DNA of 6,980 nt. Source: Terriglobia bacterium (GTDB lineage: Bacteria > Acidobacteriota > Terriglobia > UBA7540). Of the stretch, positions 1 to 6,267 are shown one piece after another. How positions within the stretch are numbered: position 1 is the first letter of the stretch; each line of letters starts with the position of its first letter. Under the pieces are notes generated by a model. The model made no database searches and was not told the origin of the DNA. It saw only the letters and a program-made list of their open reading frames with translations. The stretch covers positions 1 to 6,980 of the forward strand of contig JASIKV010000339.1 of assembly GCA_030049455.1 (NCBI GenBank), in the 5' to 3' direction. Both the position numbers and the translations under genes were made by a program.

Positions 1-85
1 GCTCGTTCTGCGGCAAATTGGCTTTCATGGAAAAGGGAGTCTTGGGTAAGTTGATGGTCTGCTTCAGGTCCAGGGGTTCTTGCAT
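1..85 (-). CDS. ileS: Isoleucyl-tRNA synthetase, N-terminal fragment
   Basis: This is the 5' end of a gene that leaves the window at the left edge; only 28 codons are present. The product would charge tRNA-Ile with isoleucine in the cytoplasm (class I aminoacyl-tRNA synthetase). The visible peptide begins MQEPLDLKQTINLPKT and continues to a segment ending MKANLPQNE. This matches the characteristic IleS N-terminus, where a lysine-threonine-(L/V/I)-N-L-P stretch is followed by F-x-M-(K/R)-A-N-L-P. The ATG at 85 is favoured because GGAGGAGG (87-94) lies directly upstream, behind a good promoter. The catalytic HIGH and KMSKS motifs would lie outside the window. The call rests on recognising a short conserved stretch, so extending the sequence would settle it. 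Confidence 0.85.
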   Translation of the reverse strand, partial: MQEPLDLKQTINLPKTPFSMKANLPQNE

Positions 86-113
86 GCCTCCTCCGTCGTG
101 AGGATAAATGTCC

Positions 114-142
114 ATTATAGAAACGGCGGGCTGAAGTGTCCA
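114..142 (-). promoter_or_regulatory. Sigma-70 promoter of ileS
   Basis: Read on the minus strand, a -35 box TGGACA (137-142; 5 of 6 matches to consensus) is followed after exactly 17 bases by a perfect -10 box TATAAT (114-119). Transcription would start near 107, giving a leader of about 22 bases before the ileS ATG. That is too short for a T-box or other long leader control. Confidence 0.75.
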
Positions 143-179
143 GAAATGTTGGGAAAAGGTAGTGGGTCAGGTTAAGGCT

Positions 180-249
180 TGTAGCGCGAGTGTCCCCACC
201 CGCGGCGCAATGATTCTACCTAATCGCGGGTGAGGACACCCGCGCTACA
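180..249. repeat. Paired inverted palindromes, REP/BIME-like
   Basis: Two 25-base arms (180-204 and 225-249) face each other across a 20-base spacer and are complementary at 23 of 25 positions. Each arm is itself a palindrome: the right arm contains CGCGGGTG-AGGA-CACCCGCG, a perfect 8-bp stem with a 4-base loop. The left arm has the same stem with one mismatch. This two-level symmetry is typical of repetitive extragenic palindromes that occur as inverted pairs. The element lies between the stop of the deacetylase gene (269) and the ileS promoter (142), the usual intergenic position. It could form a large hairpin at the 3' end of the deacetylase mRNA, but no T-run follows on either strand, so it is not a classical intrinsic terminator. 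Copy number elsewhere in the genome is unknown. Confidence 0.7.
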
Positions 250-268
250 GCGGCGCCGAGGCGCTCCC

Positions 269-2143
269 CTAATAGCGAATCGAAATGGCGATTTCCTTCC
301 CCGCTGAGAGGTCGGGGAGAATTACGCGGTGATGATCGGGCAGAACCACGGCCCCGCCATCGGCTGCGGACACATTGCGCGCGAACTCAAACGTAAGGCC
401 GCTCACGGCTTCGCCACTGGTAACTTTCAGGGTGATTCCCGAATCGTTGCGCGCCGGCTCGACCTGCCAATTCAGCCGGTCACGCGCCCGCCAGAAGCGC
501 GCGAAGTCCGTCATGTCGGAGACCAAAATATCCGGCGGCAAGCCGTTCAACAGCGCTTCCTCGGCTGGAACTTTGATCTCATCGTCGTTGGTGTGGATCA
601 GGATGACGTTGACTGCGCCATTGTCCGCATTGGCCTTGATCACCTCGAGGGCTTTATCGATGCGGTTTGGAAGGGGCGGCTCTTCTTCGTCCTCGATGGT
701 GACGGGGAATTCATAGATGGGGCTTTCGTCCCCAAAATCGCGGTCGTACGTCAGCCGGTAGGGGAAATTGCTCATCACGTCGGGCGCGGTGAAGGAGGAA
801 TCGAATTCATAGCCGCAATTCACCAGCGCCTGGGCGAGCGAGGTGGGAAAACGCAGATGGCCCGCGCGGAAAAAGATGGTGTGATGCCCGGGAATGGCGC
901 CGTCGATCAACTGCTTTGAGACGCGCACCTCACCCAGAACCGTGCCGTTGATGGCGTCGGTCGTGCTGATGGCGCGCGGGCGGTAGTTCGCATAGGTCTC
1001 GTTCCCGGCTCCGTAGTTGAAATGATTGAAGGCGCGCGAATGGATCACCGTGTGACTTTCCACGTCGAACCCCATTTTCACGAGTTTGCGCAGCACGTCG
1101 AGGTTCGAACCGTAGAAAAACGCGGCGCCATTCGCGTCAGAAACGTATTTGGCCTGCATGAAGAACGTGCTGCGGACGTGGTGGCGATTCTCCATGTTTG
1201 CGTAGGTCAGGCATTTGGGCACCGAAAACGCCCAATCGATATCGTGCGAAAGCATCAGCACGGACCGTTTGCCGTTCGGCATGGTGGCGAGGCGCACGGC
1301 GCCGCGCGCAAAATTCTCGTACCAGGCGCGCAGAATCAGAAGCCACACGTCCCCGCCCGGCTCGAAGGTGTTGACATAAGCGCGGAAAACGTCATAGTGA
1401 CGGTTGGTCTGCGCGCGCATAATCACATCGTCCCAGCCGACACCGCTCACAAAAGCCGTTCCCAGCCCGGTCGATTTTTCGATGATCGCCGCGGAGCCAT
1501 CTTCGAAGCGCGCCAGAATTTTGCCCGTGCCATCGGGTGTGTATCCGTTGGTTGCGTAGCTTTCCTTTACAGCCTCGCCGGCCAGGGGCACGCGCCGCTC
1601 CTCCGGGCGGTCCAGATACTTGCCGAGGGGATCGCCTGCGATGTCGAAGTTCACCCAGTGGCGCGTCTTGAGCTGCTGGTAATTGCTGAAGCCGAACAAT
1701 GAGCCAAGCTGTTTGGCAAAAACCTGCTGCGCGAAGATCGTTCCGCCCGCCTGCAGGAAGCGCGTCATCTTCGCGATGTCCTGCGGCTCAAAAGTGTCGG
1801 AATCGATTTCGGGGTAAATAAAGACCAGGTTGTGGCGCAGGGCGACGTCCAGATCGTGGGTGATAAAGAAAGGCACTCCCATTTCATGGAATCCGTGGAC
1901 GAGACTAAGCCCTCCGTCGGCATCATTGGTCATGAGCACGGCTATTTGCAGGGGAAATTCCTCCGGATAGTCCTGATGATAGTCCGTGGGGCGCTTGGTC
2001 ACGGGTTGAAGGGGCACATCAGCGGCTGCAAGGTTGGTGATGACCTGGGTGCGATATTTCCTGGTCGCCAGAAGGTAAACCAGAATGGCCAGGTATCCGA
2101 TGGCAATAGCTATGATCGCGCGTTTGATCAGGCGTTTCGTCAC
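269..2143 (-). CDS. Membrane-anchored polysaccharide deacetylase (NodB/CE4-like)
   Basis: Predicted 624-residue protein likely to remove acyl groups from a polysaccharide outside the cytoplasmic membrane. A basic N-terminus is followed by one membrane helix (about residues 8-27). Residues 66-240 form an alpha/beta domain of Rossmann/GATase-like appearance, which I do not assign to a named family. The deacetylase fold follows, with motif SHDID (299-303) in place of the usual TFDD, HTVIH (364-368) giving the metal-binding H-x3-H pair, RAGH (426-429) and LIHTND (515-520). Metal-binding Asp and both His are therefore kept. The last 65 residues look like a beta-sandwich appendage. I chose the GTG at 2143, preceded by GGAAAG at 9 bases, over a TTG at 2233. 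The TTG extension would cover the divergent promoter and has no sensible protein character. The gene faces the same way as the glycosyltransferase and HEAT genes, from which it is separated by an oppositely oriented GGDEF gene. Substrate is unknown; a PNAG- or Pel-like amino sugar polymer is an inference. Confidence 0.82.
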   Translation of the reverse strand: MTKRLIKRAIIAIAIGYLAILVYLLATRKYRTQVITNLAAADVPLQPVTKRPTDYHQDYPEEFPLQIAVLMTNDADGGLSLVHGFHEMGVPFFITHDLDVALRHNLVFIYPEIDSDTFEPQDIAKMTRFLQAGGTIFAQQVFAKQLGSLFGFSNYQQLKTRHWVNFDIAGDPLGKYLDRPEERRVPLAGEAVKESYATNGYTPDGTGKILARFEDGSAAIIEKSTGLGTAFVSGVGWDDVIMRAQTNRHYDVFRAYVNTFEPGGDVWLLILRAWYENFARGAVRLATMPNGKRSVLMLSHDIDWAFSVPKCLTYANMENRHHVRSTFFMQAKYVSDANGAAFFYGSNLDVLRKLVKMGFDVESHTVIHSRAFNHFNYGAGNETYANYRPRAISTTDAINGTVLGEVRVSKQLIDGAIPGHHTIFFRAGHLRFPTSLAQALVNCGYEFDSSFTAPDVMSNFPYRLTYDRDFGDESPIYEFPVTIEDEEEPPLPNRIDKALEVIKANADNGAVNVILIHTNDDEIKVPAEEALLNGLPPDILVSDMTDFARFWRARDRLNWQVEPARNDSGITLKVTSGEAVSGLTFEFARNVSAADGGAVVLPDHHRVILPDLSAGKEIAISIRY

Positions 2144-2195
2144 AAGTGACCGCTTTCCGTACTTTCTGTGAAGGCGCGCGCCGCGGATTGAGGTA

Positions 2196-2224
2196 TTGAC
2201 GCAAACCGAATGCCCCCATACAAT
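2196..2224 (+). promoter_or_regulatory. Sigma-70 promoter of the GGDEF gene
   Basis: A -35 box TTGACG (2196-2201; 5 of 6) and a -10 box TACAAT (2219-2224; 5 of 6) are separated by the optimal 17 bases. Transcription would start near 2231, leaving a leader of about 26 bases before the ATG at 2257. A perfect 10-base palindrome GGCGCGCGCC (2173-2182) lies just upstream of the -35 box and could be an operator, though this is speculative. I found no equally good promoter for the deacetylase on the other strand of this gap. Confidence 0.75.
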
Positions 2225-2244
2225 CGGGGCCAACGCGCAAAACC

Positions 2245-2251
2245 AGAGGGG
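2245..2251 (+). promoter_or_regulatory. Ribosome binding site of the GGDEF gene
   Basis: AGAGGGG ends 5 bases before the ATG at 2257, a good Shine-Dalgarno match that fixes the start of the GGDEF protein. Confidence 0.7.
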
Positions 2252-2256
2252 ACTGA

Positions 2257-3039
2257 ATGCAGGCGAATCCCGAACGGCGAAGACAACTTGTGGAAATTGA
2301 GCGGCGCAGTTGGCAGCTTTGGGCGGTCAGTCTTTCCATCACGGGCGGTCTGACCTTTGGAATCACCCTGCTGCTTTACCCCGCGCTGGAGGGCTATGCC
2401 GAACACCTGGAATTCGAGCGCCACTACCTGCCCCAACTGGTCTACGGGCTTTTCGTCCTGGTGGTGCTGGCCAATTTCTACTTCATCATGAAGCAGCGGG
2501 AGCTGAACGCGCTGCGGAACTTCATTATCGCCTCGTATGCAACTTCCGCGGCGAACACGGGGAATTACGCGATGGACACGCTGACGGGCGCGCTCGATCG
2601 CGCGGCCCTGGTGGAGCTTCTGAAGGCGGAGACCGTGCGCGCCGAGAAAGCCAATGCGCGGTTCTGCGTGGTGATCTTCGACATCTGGGATTTCAAGTCG
2701 TTCAACATGCGCGAGGGCAATCTGGTGGGCGACCTGATGCTGAAGGAATTGGCCATGCTGCTTATCCGCACCATCCGCAAGGCCGATTGGGTGATGCGCT
2801 ACGGCCCCGATGAATTCCTCTGCCTGCTGGAGGCCAGCAGCCGGGAAGGGGGCGACGCCTTCGTGCAACGAGTCGAAAAGGTGCGCGCGCACGTTGACCG
2901 CCTGCGCAGCGTGAAGCTGCTGGTGGGGCTGGCCGAATACAAGCCGGGGGAGGATGCGGAGCTCGTGGTGAGCCAGGCTGAACGGGATTTGCGCAAAGGC
3001 ACCGGGGCGCAGGCCGCCGCCCCAGGAGTTCCCGCGTGA
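2257..3039 (+). CDS. Membrane GGDEF protein with altered active site and intact I-site
   Basis: Predicted 260-residue protein. Two membrane helices (about 21-41 and 58-77) anchor a C-terminal cytoplasmic GGDEF domain (about 105-250). Family landmarks are all traceable: DTLTGALDR (107-115) for D-x-LTG-x-x-N/D-R, FDIWDFKSFN (141-150), GNLVGD (154-159) and RYGPDEF (181-187). The signature reads GPDEF instead of GG(D/E)EF. Asp142, Asn150 and Asp159, equivalent to metal- and guanine-contacting residues in PleD, are retained. RKAD (174-177) sits exactly five residues before the signature, the position of the RxxD c-di-GMP inhibitory site. The domain ends early, with a poorly conserved C-terminal ALYxAK region. 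The protein may therefore bind c-di-GMP rather than make it, or be a weak cyclase. It is convergent with the glycosyltransferase (40-base gap, no clear terminator) and divergent from the deacetylase, so it probably regulates that locus; this role is inferred from position. Confidence 0.85.
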   Translation: MQANPERRRQLVEIERRSWQLWAVSLSITGGLTFGITLLLYPALEGYAEHLEFERHYLPQLVYGLFVLVVLANFYFIMKQRELNALRNFIIASYATSAANTGNYAMDTLTGALDRAALVELLKAETVRAEKANARFCVVIFDIWDFKSFNMREGNLVGDLMLKELAMLLIRTIRKADWVMRYGPDEFLCLLEASSREGGDAFVQRVEKVRAHVDRLRSVKLLVGLAEYKPGEDAELVVSQAERDLRKGTGAQAAAPGVPA

Positions 3040-3079
3040 TCCCGCCGATTTTTGCGCCGGCCGACTCCCTGCCATAACC

Positions 3080-4531
3080 TCAACCCCCCGCCCGCGTGGC
3101 AAACCCCTTGCGCTCCGACACCCGCCATACCACCGTGCCAAAAAGGAAATTCCATGTCGCCTTCAACCGCCACCAGAGGTAAATCTGCCGGTAACCGAAG
3201 CACTCGATCATCGAGAAGGCCAGCAGCAGAATGGCGTCGCGCGGAAAGTGGTAGCGCGGGAAATAGATCTGGTCGATCAATACCGAGGTCAGCGAAAAAA
3301 GCACGCCGGTGAAAAAGGCCAGTGCGGCAAAAACCACAAACGACGTGTCATTGACCCAGCCCAGCAGGAAAAGCGCCGGCATCAGGACGATCCCCAGGAT
3401 CTCAACCACCGGGCCGCCCGCTTCATAGAATAATTCATAGGGCAGCGCCACCATGCCCACCACGCCATAACGCCAGTTGAAGAGCATCTTGCGATGAACC
3501 AGGATGGTTTGCAGCAAGCCTTCGTGCCAGCGCTTGCGCTGCCCGGCAAGGACGCGGCGGCTGTCGGGCAATTCCGTCCAGCAGACGGCATCGGGCGCAA
3601 GCTGGATTCGCCAATCCAGGCCTTTCTCGCGCGCGTAGCGGTGCAAGCGGAGCACCAGCTCAAAATCCTCCGTCACCGTGTCCGTGGCATAGCCGCCGGC
3701 GGCGATGACTGCGGCTTTTTGGAACAGCCCGAAGGCGCCGGGAATAATCAAGAGTCCGTTCACCAGGCTCCAGGCCGTGCGGCCGGCGAGAAAGCTGCGC
3801 AGATATTCGATGACCTGAATGATGACCCAGAAATTCAGGAGCAAATTCGGCCGGCGGATGCGTCCCCCGTCCACAATCGAGCCGTTGATTCCCCGCACCA
3901 CCCCGCCCACGGCCACCACGCGATCGGGATCCTCCAGAACCAGCCGCAGGGCGTGCGAAACCGCTTCGGGTTCAAAGAGCGAGTCGGCGTCCATGCCGAT
4001 AAAGTAAGCCGCCTGTGAGAAATTGATTCCCGCGTTGATGGCGTCGGCCTTGCCGCCGTTCACCTTGTCAACCACCACCACGCGGGGTTCAATGGTGGAA
4101 GTGTAGATGGCCTTGACGGGCTGCGTGGGCAGCCCCGAGCTCGACTGCACCTCGGACTTCCGCAGCGAGAACGAGCGGATCAATTCGTCCAGGGTCCCGT
4201 CCTTGCTCCCATCGTTCACCACGACCACTTCCAGCCGGCTGTAGTGCAGCGCCAGCAGCGAATGAATGCTGTGGGCGATCACCCGTTCTTCGTTGTAAGC
4301 GGGAACAATCAGCGTCACGGCGGGAATCAGGTCCTTCAGGTCGTCGAGCGCCTCGAAATCGATCGGATGGGTCAGGGTGTTCTGGCTGTATTTCCGGCAA
4401 TACCAGAAAGAAAGAGCCAGCAACACCAGATTGAGCAGGAAGTACGAGATAAAGTAGCTGAAGATTACCGCCTCAAATCCATACGTGACCCAATGGATCA
4501 ACGCTTCCAGGATGACGTTGAATTGATTCAC
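3080..4531 (-). CDS. Processive family 2 glycosyltransferase, PgaC/BcsA-like
   Basis: Predicted 483-residue inner-membrane polysaccharide synthase, expected to polymerise sugars from a nucleotide-sugar donor in the cytoplasm and pass the chain through its own membrane segments. An N-terminal membrane region (about 19-45) precedes the GT-A catalytic domain: IVPAYNE (75-81), VNDGSKDGT (105-113), NGGKADAIN (158-166), DADS (181-184), TEDFEL (287-292) and QRKRW (331-335). This is the D, DxD, ED, QxxRW set of processive beta-glycosyltransferases. Several C-terminal membrane segments follow (from about 357 to 445). It is slightly longer than typical PgaC and has no PilZ domain, so any c-di-GMP control must act through another protein. 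The start is a GTG that overlaps the stop of the upstream HEAT gene as GTGA, indicating translational coupling; the nearest purine-rich site (AAAGG, about 10 bases away) is weak. The polymer cannot be told from sequence: cellulose-like, PNAG-like and hyaluronan-like products are all possible. Confidence 0.9.
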   Translation of the reverse strand: MNQFNVILEALIHWVTYGFEAVIFSYFISYFLLNLVLLALSFWYCRKYSQNTLTHPIDFEALDDLKDLIPAVTLIVPAYNEERVIAHSIHSLLALHYSRLEVVVVNDGSKDGTLDELIRSFSLRKSEVQSSSGLPTQPVKAIYTSTIEPRVVVVDKVNGGKADAINAGINFSQAAYFIGMDADSLFEPEAVSHALRLVLEDPDRVVAVGGVVRGINGSIVDGGRIRRPNLLLNFWVIIQVIEYLRSFLAGRTAWSLVNGLLIIPGAFGLFQKAAVIAAGGYATDTVTEDFELVLRLHRYAREKGLDWRIQLAPDAVCWTELPDSRRVLAGQRKRWHEGLLQTILVHRKMLFNWRYGVVGMVALPYELFYEAGGPVVEILGIVLMPALFLLGWVNDTSFVVFAALAFFTGVLFSLTSVLIDQIYFPRYHFPRDAILLLAFSMIECFGYRQIYLWWRLKATWNFLFGTVVWRVSERKGFATRAGG

Positions 4532-5889
4532 AGGGCGCCCGCCTTTGAAGGGTTCTGGGCCGCCGGCACGGCCTCAACGTTCGTGATGGCTTGTGCCACG
4601 CGGGGATCGCAGTGAGGATCCCGGGCCAGCATGGCGAGTTGCGCTCGGACCTGCGGCTGCGGCGCTTCCAGCAGCAGGCGGACGATCCGCATGCGAATCT
4701 CCGCGTCGGGGTAAAGCAGTACAAAACTTTCGAGCGTGGAAGTAACTCCCGCGCCGATCAGCACGCGCAGAAATTCCCGGCTGGCGTCTGCCTTCTCCGA
4801 GCCCGGGTCGGCAAGATTTTGGGCGAGGCCATCCAAAAAGCCGGCGCGCTCCCACTCGGAAATCAAACTCTCAAAGCTGGACCTGGGCTTGGTGCGCAGA
4901 ACCTCAACCGCCAGATCCAGATTCATGCCCTGAATCTTGCGCAGGGCGTAGGCGGCGCGTGACCTCACTTCGTGCCCCTCGTCGTCCAAACCCGCGAAGG
5001 CAATTCCAGCGCCTTCCGGCATTCCCAATTCGCCCAGCGAGTGCAGCGCCCGCAACCGCACGAACCATACCGGATCGTACGCCAGAACGGCCAGCGTCTG
5101 GACCGAGAGCGCCTGGGGAATGCGCGCCAGGCCCCGCGCAACTTTGGCGCGAACTTCCGCGTAGGAATCGTTTGCAGCAGAGACCATGTCGGCCAGGACG
5201 CTCGCATCCGCAATGTCCGAAAGCGCCCACGCGCCGATGTGCCGAATGCGATCGTCGGGCGACTTCAAGAGTTGCGCCAGGCTCTTCGGCTCGTTTCGAG
5301 CGCAGGATGCCAGAACGGCAGTCAGCGTGATGTCCGGAATAATTCGTGGCAGATGCGGCAGCGCTTCCACCAGCGCCGGCACAGCCGTACCCGCCTTCAG
5401 CCTTCCCAGGCTCAGGACCGTCGAGAGCGCCACCTTCGCCGACGAATCGCCCAGCGCCTGCGTCAGCGCCCGGACTCCGCCTTCATCGGGGAAGTATCCA
5501 AGGATGCGCGCGGCGTGCACCCGGTCGAGCGTTCGCCCTTTTTTCAACCGCTGAATCCACGCGGCGTGAATGCTGCTTGCCGTAACGGCCTGAAGAAAAC
5601 CCGCGCGGTTTTCTTCACCGGAAAAAAAACTCTCCTCAATCAGGACTTCTTCGATGGCTTCGCGGTCCTCGCGCGGGGCCACGGCCCACAACCCTTCCAG
5701 ACTCGCCACATCATAGGGAGGCACAATCAGGCTGGCGTAGCTCAGCCGCCGCGTTCCGCGCGCCAGATTCTGCGAGTACCGCACTTGCATCAGGAAAAAC
5801 ATGCCCACGCCCAGCACAAAGTTGCAGAGGGCGAGAACAATAAGCGCGGTTTCCAGAAACCCCAGCGAAGACGGGGACACATCCAACAT
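4528..5889 (-). CDS. Membrane-anchored HEAT-repeat protein
   Basis: Predicted 453-residue protein with one N-terminal membrane helix (about 12-34) and a mainly alpha-helical remainder. From about residue 120 to 335 there are consecutive HEAT-like units of roughly 30 residues, seen in segments such as VHAARILGYFPDEGGVRALT (124-143), RHIGAWALSDIADASVLADM (216-235), VRAKVARGLARIPQAL (246-261) and VRLRALHSLGELGMP (277-291). A further helical stretch at about 390-440 has the same look. Such proteins act as binding scaffolds and have no catalytic residues. The ATG at 5889 is preferred because AAGGA (5898-5902) lies 8 bases upstream and the membrane helix then sits at the N-terminus; a start at 6063 would add 58 residues of arginine-rich, unconvincing sequence. 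The GTGA overlap with the glycosyltransferase implies one operon and suggests a partner role in a synthase complex. An internal slippery run plus hairpin is described separately. Confidence 0.85.
   Translation of the reverse strand: MLDVSPSSLGFLETALIVLALCNFVLGVGMFFLMQVRYSQNLARGTRRLSYASLIVPPYDVASLEGLWAVAPREDREAIEEVLIEESFFSGEENRAGFLQAVTASSIHAAWIQRLKKGRTLDRVHAARILGYFPDEGGVRALTQALGDSSAKVALSTVLSLGRLKAGTAVPALVEALPHLPRIIPDITLTAVLASCARNEPKSLAQLLKSPDDRIRHIGAWALSDIADASVLADMVSAANDSYAEVRAKVARGLARIPQALSVQTLAVLAYDPVWFVRLRALHSLGELGMPEGAGIAFAGLDDEGHEVRSRAAYALRKIQGMNLDLAVEVLRTKPRSSFESLISEWERAGFLDGLAQNLADPGSEKADASREFLRVLIGAGVTSTLESFVLLYPDAEIRMRIVRLLLEAPQPQVRAQLAMLARDPHCDPRVAQAITNVEAVPAAQNPSKAGAL
5591..5629 (-). 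other. T8 run plus perfect 11-bp stem-loop inside the HEAT gene (candidate recoding site)
   Basis: On the coding strand, eight T residues (5629-5622) are followed by C-C-G-G and then a perfect stem TGAAGAAAACC / GGTTTTCTTCA (5617-5607 and 5601-5591) with a 5-base GCGCG loop. In the reading frame the run is split as AGT TTT TTT TCC (codons 87-90), so the heptamer T-TTT-TTT is in phase for tandem -1 slippage, with a 5-base spacer to the stem. After a -1 shift the third new codon is TGA (5617-5615), which would give a product of about 91 residues: membrane helix plus a short tail. The sequence pattern is certain; function is not shown. Confidence 0.35.
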
Positions 5890-5974
5890 GGTTTCCGTCC
5901 TTACTTGCTGCGAGCCTCCGTGCCGTGGCCGGCTTCCCGCGGGATGACCCATCTCCCCGCGATGAAATGCGCTC

Positions 5975-6005
5975 ATCTTATCACGCCCGAGCGGATTGCT
6001 TCCAA
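5975..6005 (-). promoter_or_regulatory. Possible promoter of the HEAT-glycosyltransferase operon
   Basis: On the minus strand, TTGGAA (6000-6005) and TAAGAT (5975-5980) are spaced by 19 bases, and the -10 box is preceded by TG one base upstream, as in extended -10 promoters. Both boxes match consensus at only 4 of 6 positions, so this is a weak prediction. It would give a leader of about 80 bases. Confidence 0.3.
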
Positions 6006-6083
6006 ATCGCGCGCCGGGCCGCTGGCATCGCCAAACAGCCCGCGAATCCCCCATCCAAGCCACATGTCAGGGCAGGAAGGAAA

Positions 6084-6194
6084 ATGAATCGCAGAATCCC
6101 CCCATTAATCGAATTGGAAGCTGTTGTAATCATACTCATCGCCAGTTGGGTGCGAAGGATAACACTGAAACTCTCGACGCTGCTCAACAGATAG
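6084..6194 (+). CDS. Possible small membrane protein, 36 residues
   Basis: An ATG preceded closely by GGAAGGAA opens a 36-codon frame ending in TAG. The peptide has a basic start (MNRRIPP), a hydrophobic stretch ELEAVVIILIASWV (about 11-24) and a basic tail, the general plan of a small single-pass membrane protein. No family is recognised. It lies upstream of the GH92 gene on the same strand, and the putative GH92 promoter overlaps its last codons. Chance open frames of this length are common, so only the ribosome binding site and the hydrophobic core support it. Confidence 0.2.
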   Translation: MNRRIPPLIELEAVVIILIASWVRRITLKLSTLLNR

Positions 6195-6203
6195 ATTTAG
6201 AAT
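6174..6203 (+). promoter_or_regulatory. Possible promoter of the GH92 gene
   Basis: A -35-like TCGACG (6174-6179; 4 of 6) and a -10 box TAGAAT (6198-6203; 5 of 6) are spaced by 18 bases. Transcription would begin near 6210, giving a leader of about 58 bases. No operator for a carbohydrate-responsive regulator was recognised. Confidence 0.35.
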
Positions 6204-6267
6204 GACGGACTCGCTCGAGACATCATCAATATGTTTGCGGGCGAGTGGAATTGGTCTGGGGGCCGTC

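Larger units (their letters stand above)
5890..6267. other. Divergent intergenic region between the HEAT and GH92 genes
   Basis: These 378 bases contain no recognisable conserved gene. I see a possible promoter for each flanking gene and a 36-codon open frame with a good ribosome binding site, each listed separately. No tRNA, riboswitch or terminator structure was recognised. The part from about 6080 to 6235 is visibly richer in A and T than the flanking coding regions, consistent with regulatory DNA. Confidence 0.6.

Noticed and set aside
180..249. The double palindrome as a rho-independent terminator
   Set aside because: The stems are strong, but no T-run follows on either strand.
1022..1702. 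A 226-codon plus-strand frame opposite the deacetylase
   Set aside because: Composition is His/Arg/Val-rich without motifs, and the deacetylase motifs lie on the other strand.
2144..2233. A TTG start that would extend the deacetylase by 30 residues
   Set aside because: The extension overlaps the GGDEF -35 and -10 boxes, leaves 23 bases between divergent genes and pushes the membrane anchor inward. The GTG at 2143 gives a normal N-terminus.
2140..3141. A 333-codon minus-strand frame that would bridge the glycosyltransferase and deacetylase
   Set aside because: It is antisense to the GGDEF gene, whose motifs, promoter and ribosome binding site are clear. The bridging product is His/Gln/Gly-rich and resembles no family.
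5890..6063. An upstream start adding 58 residues to the HEAT protein
   Set aside because: The extension is Arg/Gly/Pro-rich, while the ATG at 5889 has AAGGA at proper spacing and places the membrane helix at the N-terminus.
4972..6087. A 371-codon open frame on the plus strand opposite the HEAT gene
   Set aside because: Its product is rich in Arg, Gln and Pro with no domain character, and it lies antisense to a clear HEAT-repeat protein. It is a GC-rich shadow frame.
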